A DNA stretch of 32,641 bases from Planctomycetota bacterium (GTDB lineage Bacteria > Planctomycetota > Planctomycetia > Planctomycetales > Planctomycetaceae), in the NCBI GenBank assembly GCA_003669125.1, contig QWQF01000225.1, forward strand, positions 1-32,641. The letters are read 5' to 3'. Position numbers and translations under genes: made by a program. Position 1 is the stretch's first letter, and each line of letters begins with the position of its first letter. This document shows positions 15,452 through 22,680 of this stretch, piece by piece. Under the pieces are notes generated by a model. It saw nothing but the letters and a program-made list of their open reading frames with translations, was not told where the DNA came from and did no database searches.

Positions 15452-16504
15452 TTACGCTGCTTTGAGTTGAACGGCGGAGAGGGGGGCCGGCTCCCGAATC
15501 GGCGCCTGTGCTGCCAAGACTCCGAGAACTCGCTCCGCGACCGTCAACGCTGCGACGGCCACTGTGCCAGTCACTGTGGGTGAGGTTCCGGATCGGACGC
15601 ACTCCACGAATTCGGCGATCTCGGCCGTGAGGGCGTCTTGCGGTGCCGGGACTTCTTTTTGAACCTCGATCAACGAACCAAAAACTTCCTGCTTGAGTTG
15701 CTCGATGTCGGCACCCGGCAGCCGAGCACATTCGACTGGCGACATTCCGAACAGCAGTCGCGCCGACGGGGAGTACGACGTCACTTCGCGCGAGCCAAAA
15801 TCGACGTTCAGGCACCGAGTTGCCGTCCAGATGGTCGCCGCGCGGCGAGTCGTCGGATGGACGCGGCTGGCCGAGAGATCGGCGACGCAGCCGTTTTCAA
15901 ATGTGAGCCGGGCCTGCACGACGTCCTCATGCTGCCCCATCAGAGTGATCCCGAACGCCTCGATACGGCTGACCGGGGAACGGACCAGCGACAGAACCAG
16001 ATCGATGTCGTGGATCATCATGTCATGCACGACGCCGATATCGGTCGAGCGAAAACTGAACGGGCTGAGTCGCTCGGCCCGGATGTAGCGTGGCTGGTCA
16101 CACAACTTGGCAGCTGCTTGGAATGCCGGATTGAATCGTTCGACGTGACCAACTTGCAGAATCGCCCCAGTTCGCTCAGCGAGTTGGACAAGCTGCACGG
16201 CCTCGGTCAAATCGGCGGCCAACGGTTTTTCAACTAGAGAGTGAATTCCGTTCTCCAGAAAATCGGTGGCAACGCGACTGTGGAAGCCGGTTGGTACCGC
16301 GATCGTCACGGCGTCCACGGCGTCAATGAGCGTGCGGTGGTCGGCGACCCATTTCGTCCCCGCCGACTCGGCAACCAGTCGGCCTTGAGCTTCGCTGGGG
16401 TCCGCCACGGCAACCAATTCGACACCAGGAATCTGCGACACAATTCTCGCGTGATGGCGGCCAAGAGCTCCGACTCCAATCACGGCCATTCTCAAAACTG
16501 ACAT
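15452..16504 (-). CDS. Gfo/Idh/MocA family NAD(P)-dependent sugar oxidoreductase in the lpx cluster
   Basis: 350 residues. The N-terminal Rossmann motif is VIGVGALGRHHARI (GxGxxGxxH) and the family motif VEKPLA is at ~90. GHVERFNPAFQAA and HDMMIHDIDLVLSLV supply the catalytic-domain helix and the substrate-side histidines. Family members oxidise or reduce sugar hydroxyls. It starts 13 bases after lpxA, in the same transcript. In other Gram-negatives a Gfo/Idh enzyme beside lpxA (GnnA) makes the 3-keto intermediate of UDP-GlcNAc3N for amide-rich lipid A, working with the aminotransferase GnnB. That role is a contextual inference; no GnnB is in view. Confidence 0.88.
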   Translation of the reverse strand: MSVLRMAVIGVGALGRHHARIVSQIPGVELVAVADPSEAQGRLVAESAGTKWVADHRTLIDAVDAVTIAVPTGFHSRVATDFLENGIHSLVEKPLAADLTEAVQLVQLAERTGAILQVGHVERFNPAFQAAAKLCDQPRYIRAERLSPFSFRSTDIGVVHDMMIHDIDLVLSLVRSPVSRIEAFGITLMGQHEDVVQARLTFENGCVADLSASRVHPTTRRAATIWTATRCLNVDFGSREVTSYSPSARLLFGMSPVECARLPGADIEQLKQEVFGSLIEVQKEVPAPQDALTAEIAEFVECVRSGTSPTVTGTVAVAALTVAERVLGVLAAQAPIREPAPLSAVQLKAA

Positions 16505-16517
16505 GAACGCTTCCTCA

Positions 16518-17369
16518 TTACGCCGCTTTGCGTTGTTCGCGTGTGTTGATCGAAGGCGCGTTGCGGAACACCTCCCGGCCGCGACTAAATTTGCCGGCGT
16601 TCGTCATATCCATGAAGTTCAGCAGCGTGTGCAGTTCGATTGAATGGATGTCGTCTTGCTGCTGGGCGAAGAACTCACGCACGTCGGCGATTCCTTTGTG
16701 CTCGCGGAACAGCTGCTTGTAAGCCTGTCGGATGATCGCGATGGACGATTCCGACACACCCGCTCGTCTCATGCCAACCAGATTGATCGTCTTCACCTCA
16801 AAGTTGTCGCTCCCGGTGGCCATCATGTAGGGAGCCACATCGACGACACAGCGACAGCCGCCGCTGATGAACGCCAACGTGCCGATCGAGCAAAAGTGAT
16901 GCACGACCGTGTTGCCGGAAACGATCGCTCGGTCGTGAACATGGACATGCCCTCCGAGCAACACGCCGTTGACCAGCATCACATGGTTACCGACGTAACA
17001 GTTGTGAGCGACATGCGCGTTCGACATCAGCATGTTGTGACTACCGATGCGAGTGCCGTGGTCTTCCTTCTCGGCACCGCGATTAACGGTCACCCCCTCG
17101 CGGAAGACGTTGTCGTCACCAATTTCCAACCAAGTCGCTGATTCTTGATAACTGTGGTCCTGCGGTTCACCACCGATGACGCAATTCGAGAAGAAGCGAT
17201 TCCGCTCGCCGATCGTCGCGTGGCCGAGGACCGTCACGTTGTTGGCCAACTGGCAGCCGTTGCCGAGCTTCACATGCGGGCCGATCACGCAAAACGGGCC
17301 AATCTCGATGTTGTCACCGAGTTCCGCTTGGGGGTCCACGCACGCCAAGGAGTGAATCAGGTTGGCCAT
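16518..17369 (-). CDS. lpxA: UDP-N-acetylglucosamine acyltransferase
   Basis: A 283-residue left-handed beta-helix enzyme for the first step of lipid A synthesis, acyl transfer from acyl-ACP to UDP-GlcNAc. Hexapeptide repeats run from ~10 to ~190 (IGPFCVIG, VKLGNGC, IGERNRFF). The segment SNAHVAHNCYVGN holds His122, equivalent to the catalytic His125 of E. coli. The C-terminal helical domain (SESSIAIIRQAYKQLFRE) is present. It is somewhat longer than the ~262-residue E. coli protein, through the C-terminus. It follows lpxC by 12 bases. fabZ, lpxD and lpxB are not in this cluster. Confidence 0.93.
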   Translation of the reverse strand: MANLIHSLACVDPQAELGDNIEIGPFCVIGPHVKLGNGCQLANNVTVLGHATIGERNRFFSNCVIGGEPQDHSYQESATWLEIGDDNVFREGVTVNRGAEKEDHGTRIGSHNMLMSNAHVAHNCYVGNHVMLVNGVLLGGHVHVHDRAIVSGNTVVHHFCSIGTLAFISGGCRCVVDVAPYMMATGSDNFEVKTINLVGMRRAGVSESSIAIIRQAYKQLFREHKGIADVREFFAQQQDDIHSIELHTLLNFMDMTNAGKFSRGREVFRNAPSINTREQRKAA

Positions 17370-17381
17370 GTGATGTCCTAC

Positions 17382-18260
17382 TCAAATCGCCTCGGAACGC
17401 TGCGAACTCTGATGAGTCACCAGAATTCGGCGAACGAGGTCGTGATTGTGTCTGTGTCCGGAACGATAGGCGTTGAAGTAGCCTCGCAAGTCCGCGCCGA
17501 TCAGGGCGAAGTCTCCGAGGCAATCCAGAATCTTGTGCCGTACTGCTTCGTCGGCCACTCGCAATTTGTTACCAATGACGTGACCGTTCGCATCGAATAC
17601 GAGCAGATCTTGGTGCGTCATACGGCGTCCGTATCCCGCGGCCTGCAACGCCGCGACTTCCGTGTCGAGCACAAACGTCCGCGCGAAGGCGATCTCACGA
17701 ACGAACGTTTCAGGAGTGATCTCGACGGTCAAATTCTGCGGCGAGATCGGTGAGCGATCGCCGTAATCCAGTTGGTAGGTGATCGCCAGACCGTTGTGGT
17801 TCATCGGCCGAGCGACGACTTCGATGTCGCCGTCGTCCGCGCCGACTTGCACGGGCATCAGCAACGAGACGACCTCGCGCGGACGATCTTGCTCGACGAT
17901 ACCGACAGCGAGCAGCAGGTTGCAGACATCGCGGCACGAGCCGTCAAAACCCGGAACCTCTGGCCCGTCGATCTCGATCAGACAGTTGTCGATTTGCAGT
18001 CCCGCCAGCGCCGCCATGACATGCTCGATCATCTCGACCTGCACGCCATCGCGAGCAATCACGGTACGACGCTGACTGTTCGCAATGAACTCAATCCTCG
18101 CAGGAATCGGTGCCGAGCCTGCCACGTCGATCCGCTGAAACGCAATCCCGTGATCCGCTGGAGCCGGAACAAAACGCAAGCGGGCGTCGGTCCCGGTGAA
18201 GAGACCGACCCCCTGCGTTTCGACTGCTTGCCGAAGAGTGCGTTGAGAACGGAGCAGCAT
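17382..18260 (-). CDS. lpxC: UDP-3-O-acyl-N-acetylglucosamine deacetylase
   Basis: A 292-residue zinc deacetylase for the committed step of lipid A synthesis. It begins with the family motif QRTLRQAVETQGVGLFTG. Zinc ligands are H80 (MIEHVMAAL), H242 and D246 (HKILDCLGD), with the general acid H269 (SGHRHNHDL) and E79 next to the first ligand. There is no fused FabZ domain. It lies 26 bases after the Skp-like gene and 12 before lpxA, giving the order skp-lpxC-lpxA-oxidoreductase. All residues needed for activity are present, so the host should make lipid A. Confidence 0.95.
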   Translation of the reverse strand: MLLRSQRTLRQAVETQGVGLFTGTDARLRFVPAPADHGIAFQRIDVAGSAPIPARIEFIANSQRRTVIARDGVQVEMIEHVMAALAGLQIDNCLIEIDGPEVPGFDGSCRDVCNLLLAVGIVEQDRPREVVSLLMPVQVGADDGDIEVVARPMNHNGLAITYQLDYGDRSPISPQNLTVEITPETFVREIAFARTFVLDTEVAALQAAGYGRRMTHQDLLVFDANGHVIGNKLRVADEAVRHKILDCLGDFALIGADLRGYFNAYRSGHRHNHDLVRRILVTHQSSQRSEAI

Positions 18261-18286
18261 GTCGCGGACTTTCGCGAGTGACCGAA

Positions 18287-18985
18287 CTACTTTTGATTCG
18301 CGATGCGCGGCGTGCCAGCACCTGGCCTGCTATCAGTCGCCTTCGGTTGACCATTGTCGAACTGGCGGTTGAGGTACTTGATGACGCCGTCGGTCAGGTC
18401 ATCTTCCGCACGGTGGAAGACGATCACGCGGTTCATCACCAACTGCATCTTGCTCATGTCCTCACCCTCGAACGTGTCCGAGTTGAATCGCATGACTAGC
18501 GTGTAGCCAAAGCGTTCGGAAAACTTCTCGACGACGTCCATCGTTTCGAGATAAACGGTCTTGAGGAGTTCGGCTTCCTTGCGGAGCAACTCGCGCTGAG
18601 CCGTTTGCTTGAACGCGCCGAGCTTGGCGGCCAGATCCGTCTGCTGCTTCTCCAGCTTGATGAACTCTGGGCTGCCTTGCTTGAACTCCTTCATTTGCTC
18701 GATGACCTGCTGCACTTGAGCGGTCAGCTTCTTGGCGTTCTCTTCGTTGACTTGGAACTCCGACTTCCAGTCCTCTTTGAGGACTTCGATCTTTTTGTAT
18801 TCCTTGAAGACGCGGCCCATGTCGATCAGCGCGATCTTGTGGGGAGCCTCGGCCTGCGATGCAGCGGCTGCCGCCGGCGTCACCGCTTTCTTGGTGCCGC
18901 CGGTGGCCGCATTTTGGCCGTAGGCGTTGACGAACACGCTGGCCAAGCCAGCCAACACAGCGGATGAAATCAGAAATTTTCTCAC
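18287..18985 (-). CDS. Skp/OmpH-family periplasmic chaperone
   Basis: 232 residues. A signal peptide (MRKFLISSAVLAGLASVFVNAYG) is followed by an Ala-rich spacer, the OmpH opening HKIALIDMGRVFKEYKKIEVLKEDWKSEF written here as a short strand then helix (~49-77), and a long charged coiled coil to ~150. Skp trimers hold unfolded outer-membrane proteins in the periplasm. The C-terminal ~35 residues are Pro/Gly-rich and probably disordered. The start is GTG with AGGAG at 18996-19000 (minus strand). Its place before lpxC and lpxA matches the classical bamA-skp-lpx order, though bamA is not in the window. Confidence 0.88.
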   Translation of the reverse strand: MRKFLISSAVLAGLASVFVNAYGQNAATGGTKKAVTPAAAAASQAEAPHKIALIDMGRVFKEYKKIEVLKEDWKSEFQVNEENAKKLTAQVQQVIEQMKEFKQGSPEFIKLEKQQTDLAAKLGAFKQTAQRELLRKEAELLKTVYLETMDVVEKFSERFGYTLVMRFNSDTFEGEDMSKMQLVMNRVIVFHRAEDDLTDGVIKYLNRQFDNGQPKATDSRPGAGTPRIANQK

Positions 18986-19175
18986 GGCAGACGCACTCCT
19001 TTGCTAGCCGAGACGGAATTGATCGGGCAAGTCGAACCAGCCCCCGAACAGGGACTCGTTCGCATGGCACTCGGTCGCGGATCGCGTCAATCCAACGCAG
19101 GCCGGACGAAGGGCGGCGTATTCTGCACACCTCCGGAATTGCGTCAATACGAGTCTGAGCGTCCCCGACTCGCCG

Positions 19176-19481
19176 CTACACCCGCACGAACACGTCGCCC
19201 AATTCGACCTTGACCTCAAACGTCGTTTGGCAGATGCGCGGATTCAGGCAGTGCTGACCGTTGGCAATTTGAAATTGCCATCCGTGCCAAGGGCACGTCA
19301 CGACGCCATCGACGAGTTGCCCTTTGGCCAGTGGTCCGCCTTGATGAGCACAAATGCCGTCGATGGCTTGGAATTGTCCATCAACGTTGAACAGCGCGAC
19401 GATCCGGCCGCTCACGGCGAACTCCTTGCCGCTGCCAACCGGCACGTCGGACGCCGCAATCAACTTCTGCCAATCGGACAT
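19176..19481 (-). CDS. Rieske-type [2Fe-2S] ferredoxin
   Basis: A 101-residue single-domain Rieske protein like NirD or the ferredoxins of aromatic dioxygenases. The cluster ligands are C44/H46 (CAHQGGPL) and C63/H66 (CPWHGW). The sequence ends in the strand VKVELGDVFVRV. There is no signal peptide, so it acts in the cytoplasm as an electron carrier; its partner enzyme is not in view. The ATG at 19481 (MSDWQKL) was chosen because GAGAG lies seven bases upstream and it matches the usual N-terminus; the frame could extend to 19598. It is divergent from the MfnF-like gene. Confidence 0.9.
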   Translation of the reverse strand: MSDWQKLIAASDVPVGSGKEFAVSGRIVALFNVDGQFQAIDGICAHQGGPLAKGQLVDGVVTCPWHGWQFQIANGQHCLNPRICQTTFEVKVELGDVFVRV

Positions 19482-19615
19482 CATCCCGCTCTCTTTCTGA
19501 TTCGAATCGCGCGCCGCGGTGCATTCTCGGATCGCCTCCGCAGGACTATTCTGCGTCGCGAGATTGGCGGCAGTTTCCACTTTCGAAGCGACACTCACAA
19601 CTGACAGTCATCAAC

Positions 19616-20653
19616 ATGCGCGTGCTTGGTCTCGACATCGGAGGAGCAAACATCAAAGCGGCGACAGAGACTGCCGAGGCGCTGTCGATCCCGTTGGAAA
19701 TCTGGCGATCGCCGGATCGTTTGATCGACGTGCTGGTCCCGATCATGGACCGCTTCTCAGCCGCAGAACTGCTCGCCGTGACGATGACCGCCGAGCTAGC
19801 CGATTGCTTCACGACCAAGGCGGACGGCATCGACCGAGTGCTGCGAACCGTCGAAGTCATCGCCGGGAAACGACCGATTTGCGTCTGGCAAACATCCGGA
19901 GAATTCGCCTCAACACAAGAGGCGCGGGACGAACCAAGGCTCACGGCCGCCGCGAACTGGCACGCGCAGGCGACGTTTGTGGGCCGCTTGGTCCCGCGTG
20001 GTTCGGCGATGCTCATCGATATTGGTTCGACAACGACCGATCTCATTCCGTTGGTCGATGGACTGCCGTTGCCGACCGGCCGTACTGACATCGAACGTCT
20101 ACAATCGGGCGAGTTGGTTTACTGCGGAGTGCGACGCACCCCGTTGTGTGCGCTGACGAATTGCGTTCCGCTGGCGGGAACCGATTGTGCCCTCGCCGCC
20201 GAATTGTTCGCAACGATCTTCGACGTCTATCTCACGTTGGGCGACATTGCAGAGAACTCCGCCGACTGTTTGACCGCCAACGGCCGGCCGGCGACGTTGG
20301 CTGCCGCTCACGACCGAATCGCGCGGTCCATCGGCGGTGACATCACCGAGATCACTTCCGCGGACACGCACCACATCGCCGAGCACATCGCGGCGACGCA
20401 GCTTCGACGGTTGTGTGAAGCCGCCGACAGAGTCGCTTCACGAATGCCAGGGCCTTGCGACAACGTGCTGATTTCCGGCAGCGGAGCGTTCCTCGCTCGA
20501 CGAGTCGCAGCCAACACGCCTCGATTGCAAAACGCGACCATCACCTCGCTGCCAGAGCTGTTCGGTCCGCAAGTCTCTGACGCGGCGTGCGCCTTCGCCG
20601 TTGCCAAGCTGGCGGTCGAACGCGAACTGCCGTTCCTCGGCGCATCCGGTTGA
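19616..20653 (+). CDS. Hydantoinase/oxoprolinase-fold protein, MfnF-like H4MPT-linked C1 protein
   Basis: 345 residues of the ASKHA/hydantoinase fold. GLDIGGANIKAA (~5-16) is the first phosphate loop, MLIDIGSTTTDLIPLVDG (~132-149) the second, and VLISGSGAFLARRVA (~282-296) the third. This matches the family annotated as H4MPT-linked C1 transfer pathway protein, whose methanogen member MfnF joins the furan-methyl phosphate to gamma-glutamyltyramine in methanofuran synthesis. The family call is from memory of motifs, not a search. Together with the MfnD-like ligase at 10407 it points to a methanofuran-type cofactor. No strong ribosome site precedes ATG 19616. Confidence 0.78.
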   Translation: MRVLGLDIGGANIKAATETAEALSIPLEIWRSPDRLIDVLVPIMDRFSAAELLAVTMTAELADCFTTKADGIDRVLRTVEVIAGKRPICVWQTSGEFASTQEARDEPRLTAAANWHAQATFVGRLVPRGSAMLIDIGSTTTDLIPLVDGLPLPTGRTDIERLQSGELVYCGVRRTPLCALTNCVPLAGTDCALAAELFATIFDVYLTLGDIAENSADCLTANGRPATLAAAHDRIARSIGGDITEITSADTHHIAEHIAATQLRRLCEAADRVASRMPGPCDNVLISGSGAFLARRVAANTPRLQNATITSLPELFGPQVSDAACAFAVAKLAVERELPFLGASG

Positions 20654-20666
20654 GAGGTTCGCCGTC

Positions 20667-21212
20667 TCACGCCAACCCGACGCGCAAGCGAGGGGTTTTG
20701 AGCACGGCCTCTCGCTTACGCGTCGGGTTGATTTGGCCGAACAACGTCCGCAAGAACGCCGCAGCTTGTCTCGCAATTCCCGGCTGCGAACTTTCGCGTG
20801 GCCCAGCGATGTTGAGGACTCGAATCGAGTTCGCCTCCAACCAATCGTGAACCGACTGCGTCGTCACGTCACGCAAATCGACCACCAGGCACGGCCGGCG
20901 GTATCGCTCAGCGAACGTTTTGGTCAGCGCGGTTCCGCCACGCAACGATCCCAGCGAAAGAATCAGCGTGCCTTGGGAGTCTTTCACGTTCAACGCCGTC
21001 CGCTCAGCATAGTTGGCCGTGGGAGATTCTTTCAACGGGTACGACGCGGGGACTGAACCGTCTTCGGCGCGACGTCCTTTCGGACACCAACCACCGCACG
21101 GGATGCCCAACTCCAAAGCCACATCCAACGCCGCGCGATCGACTCCCGTTTGCCCGCCGGCAACGACTTGCTCCAACCGCCATGCCTTGTGAGTCGTCCC
21201 CGCTGACTTCAT
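20667..21212 (-). CDS. Putative molybdenum-cofactor carrier (SLOG/Rossmann fold) with a repeat-encoded tail
   Basis: 181 residues. VVAGGQTGVDRAALDVALELG, GWCPKGRRAEDG, YAERTALNVKDSQGTLILS and GGTALTKTFAE are typical of the putative MoCo carrier family in the SLOG/lysine-decarboxylase-like superfamily, which binds nucleotide-like ligands in a Rossmann pocket. The family domain ends near AAAFLRTLFG. The last ~20 residues (INPTRKREAV...RLRVGLA) are the translation of an inverted repeat at 20674-20729. The gene starts 42 bases after dcd on the same strand and converges with the MfnF-like gene. Confidence 0.8.
   Translation of the reverse strand: MKSAGTTHKAWRLEQVVAGGQTGVDRAALDVALELGIPCGGWCPKGRRAEDGSVPASYPLKESPTANYAERTALNVKDSQGTLILSLGSLRGGTALTKTFAERYRRPCLVVDLRDVTTQSVHDWLEANSIRVLNIAGPRESSQPGIARQAAAFLRTLFGQINPTRKREAVLKTPRLRVGLA
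20674..20729. repeat. Inverted repeat (NPTRKR/RLRVGL type) at the 3' end of the MoCo-carrier gene
   Basis: AACCCGACGCGCAAGCGAG (from 20674) is mirrored by CTCGCTTACGCGTCGGGTT (ending 20729), with one mismatch in a ~20-bp arm and a ~13-base spacer. It lies between convergent genes and may serve as a shared terminator. It resembles a dispersed family common in planctomycete genomes. Confidence 0.8.
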
Positions 21213-21254
21213 CCGGCCACTCCGATTCCAGAACGAGCCGCCATTCTCAGTGCT

Positions 21255-21830
21255 TCACACTTCAGCCCGTTGCTCGCCACCGAACGCCAGTCGCATTTGC
21301 GGGTCTTTCTGAGCCTGCCATTCCTTGAACAACATGCTGGGCTGGATGTCGTGGTTGTTTTGATATTTGTCGCTGCGATACTCGGTGATGTCGCCATGAA
21401 TCTGGTGGTAGAAAATCTGGCAGATCGGCACGCCCGGATAAATCCGCACGGGCTGGATCGCGTACATCTCCAACGTCCAAAAACCACAAAAGCCAACGTC
21501 GCCGAACCCGGCCGTCACATGCACGAACAAGCCCAAGCGGCCAACCGACGAGCGACCTTCCAGCATCGGCACGAGGTTGTGCGTCTCCGTCCGCTCCATC
21601 GTGCGGGCGAGATAGAGCTGATTCGGGTTCAAGACGAAGCCATCGTCCGGGATCGTATAGCGGCGAAAGCGATTCGGCCGACGCATGTCGAGCACGATTT
21701 CTTCGTAGACCAGCAGCTCGTTGTGCAGGCGCAGGTTGTAGCTGTTCGCATTGAGCTGCGTTTCGCAGAACGGCTCAATGACGATATTTTTTCCAAGCTG
21801 GGCTTTGATCTCATTGCCGGAGAGGATCAT
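21255..21830 (-). CDS. dcd: dCTP deaminase
   Basis: 191 residues, the normal length. The enzyme converts dCTP to dUTP in thymidylate synthesis as a homotrimer of the dUTPase fold. MILSGNEIKAQLG is the usual N-terminus. LEGRSSVGRLGLFVHVTAGFGDVGFCGFWTLEM carries the active-site RSS and the Gly-rich turn (~107-140), and YPGVPICQIFYHQ the trimer core. The frame stays open a further 80 codons upstream, through a heptanucleotide array, but that extension is not family-like, so ATG 21830 was chosen. No strong ribosome site was seen. The array lies ~145 bases upstream, near where a promoter would be. Confidence 0.93.
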   Translation of the reverse strand: MILSGNEIKAQLGKNIVIEPFCETQLNANSYNLRLHNELLVYEEIVLDMRRPNRFRRYTIPDDGFVLNPNQLYLARTMERTETHNLVPMLEGRSSVGRLGLFVHVTAGFGDVGFCGFWTLEMYAIQPVRIYPGVPICQIFYHQIHGDITEYRSDKYQNNHDIQPSMLFKEWQAQKDPQMRLAFGGEQRAEV

Positions 21831-21923
21831 CGGAATTACCGAGTCTGGGAGGACGTGATCGCAGACAGCGGCGGGAAGGTATGGAGTGTCGCGGCGAGGT
21901 GCAAACGACCGATGAACACAGAA

Positions 21924-21960
21924 TTGGTCATTGACTATTGGTCGTTGGCGATTGGCTATT
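21924..21960. repeat. Degenerate ATTGG-containing repeats beside the heptanucleotide array
   Basis: ATTGGTCATTG, ATTGGTCGTTGG and ATTGGCTATT follow each other here. ATTGG is the complement of the CCAAT core of the neighbouring array, so the two blocks could pair as a large hairpin. Confidence 0.55.
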
Positions 21961-21975
21961 TGGGTCAGCGGATGA

Positions 21976-22080
21976 CCAATCTCCAATCTCCAATCTCCAA
22001 TCTCCAATCTCCAATCTCCAATCTCCAATCTCCAATCTCCAATCTCCAATCTCCAATCTCCAATCTCCAATCTCCAATCT
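21976..22080. repeat. Perfect tandem array: 15 copies of CCAATCT
   Basis: 105 bases made of exactly fifteen identical 7-bp units, with no mismatch. As the period is not a multiple of three and the unit yields no stop, all six frames are open and read as seven-residue repeats (NLQSPIS forward, IGDWRLE reverse). It lies upstream of dcd and beside pseudogene fragments. Copy number is likely to vary by slippage. It is not a CRISPR, as there are no spacers. Confidence 0.97.
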
Positions 22081-22115
22081 CAGGCCATCTGCGACGGTCG
22101 TGCGGAATTACCCCG

Positions 22116-22310
22116 CTAAGTTTTGCAGTTCCCGATCGCACCCAACGCTTTGATCACCAGGATATCTACGTTTCGGCCGCCGACGCTGTATCGCATCTCG
22201 ATGTCCACCAAGAACAGACTGGGGGAGCGCTCGGCACTCTGCAACTTTTCGACGGAATCCAGTCCATCCTTCGCATCGAGAATCGGCACCACCGAGCCGC
22301 CACCCATCAC
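22116..22310 (-). pseudogene. Remnant of a response-regulator receiver domain
   Basis: The minus-strand translation contains VPILDAKDGLDSVEKLQSA and then LFLVDIEM, which is the middle of a receiver domain (A-x-DG-x-x-A-x-x-x-L ... D-x-x-L-x-D-x-x-M, with the phospho-acceptor Asp in LVDIEM). The expected P-x-x-D-G and later strands are missing; the frame runs instead into an unrelated tail. It adjoins, in another frame, a piece of a chemotaxis kinase, as would be left by decay of one hybrid protein. Confidence 0.5.
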
Positions 22311-22441
22311 TGCTCGAAGTCAGGCATCAGAGTATGCATCTCTTGGCCGACGGTGCCGATGTCGGTCGTCGTCTCGGCCAGCAACCGCGACAACAAATGA
22401 AACTCGGTGTGCCGATCCAATTCGAGCGAATCGAATTCGTC
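22307..22441 (-). pseudogene. Remnant of a CheA-type hybrid histidine kinase (ChpA/FrzE-like)
   Basis: The ~44 residues DEFDSLELDRHTEFHLLSR, then LLAETTTDIGTVGQEM, match from memory the conserved segment before the dimerisation region of ChpA/PilL/FrzE-like kinases (DPLE-x-DRYT-x-x-x-x-LSR-x-LAE-x-x-x-D). A stop follows at 22307-22309. Upstream homology ends near 22441, where the opposite strand turns into a redoxin tail. Confidence 0.5.
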
Positions 22442-22448
22442 GTTCGAT

Positions 22449-22628
22449 GGCATCGACGGAGTCGCCGCAGGCAAGTACCAGGCGACCGCGATTCCGCAAA
22501 CAGTCATCATCGATCGCGAGGGCAAAGTCGCCCGACTCTTCGTCGGCGGCGGTCCGAAACTGGCGGATCAATTACGTGACGCTCTGCAAAGTGTTTTGAG
22601 TGGCTCCGATGCAGCCAAGCCGCAATGA
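22449..22628 (+). pseudogene. C-terminal remnant of a TlpA/thioredoxin-like protein
   Basis: About 60 residues (KYQATAIPQTVIIDREGKVARLF, then a short terminal helix) form the last part of a thioredoxin-fold redoxin: the cis-proline motif AIPQTVIID, the next hairpin and the final helix. The upstream part with the CxxC motif is absent, replaced by the minus-strand kinase fragment. No start codon or ribosome site fits a functional protein. Confidence 0.6.
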
Positions 22629-22630
22629 TG

Positions 22631-22661
22631 CGCTCTCGTTCCCACGCAGAACGTGAGAGCG
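22631..22661. repeat. Short hairpin, probably a decayed CTCGTTCCCACG-type repeat
   Basis: CGCTCTC (22631-22637) pairs with GAGAGCG (22655-22661), with CCACG and CGTG inside. The right arm appears to have lost about seven bases compared with the left. Confidence 0.45.
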
Positions 22662-22680
22662 TGAAAGAGTGTGAGCCTTC

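Noticed and set aside
21831..22070. N-terminal extension of dCTP deaminase through the heptanucleotide array
   Set aside because: The family N-terminus MILSGNEIKAQ begins at 21830, and the 80 extra residues are repeat-derived and low in complexity.
21976..22080. CRISPR array
   Set aside because: The units are 7 bp with no spacers and no cas genes are nearby; this is a simple tandem repeat.
21270..22400. Plus-strand open frame of 376 codons opposite dcd and through the heptanucleotide array
   Set aside because: It is antisense to a certain gene; it stays open only because the array has no stops in any frame.
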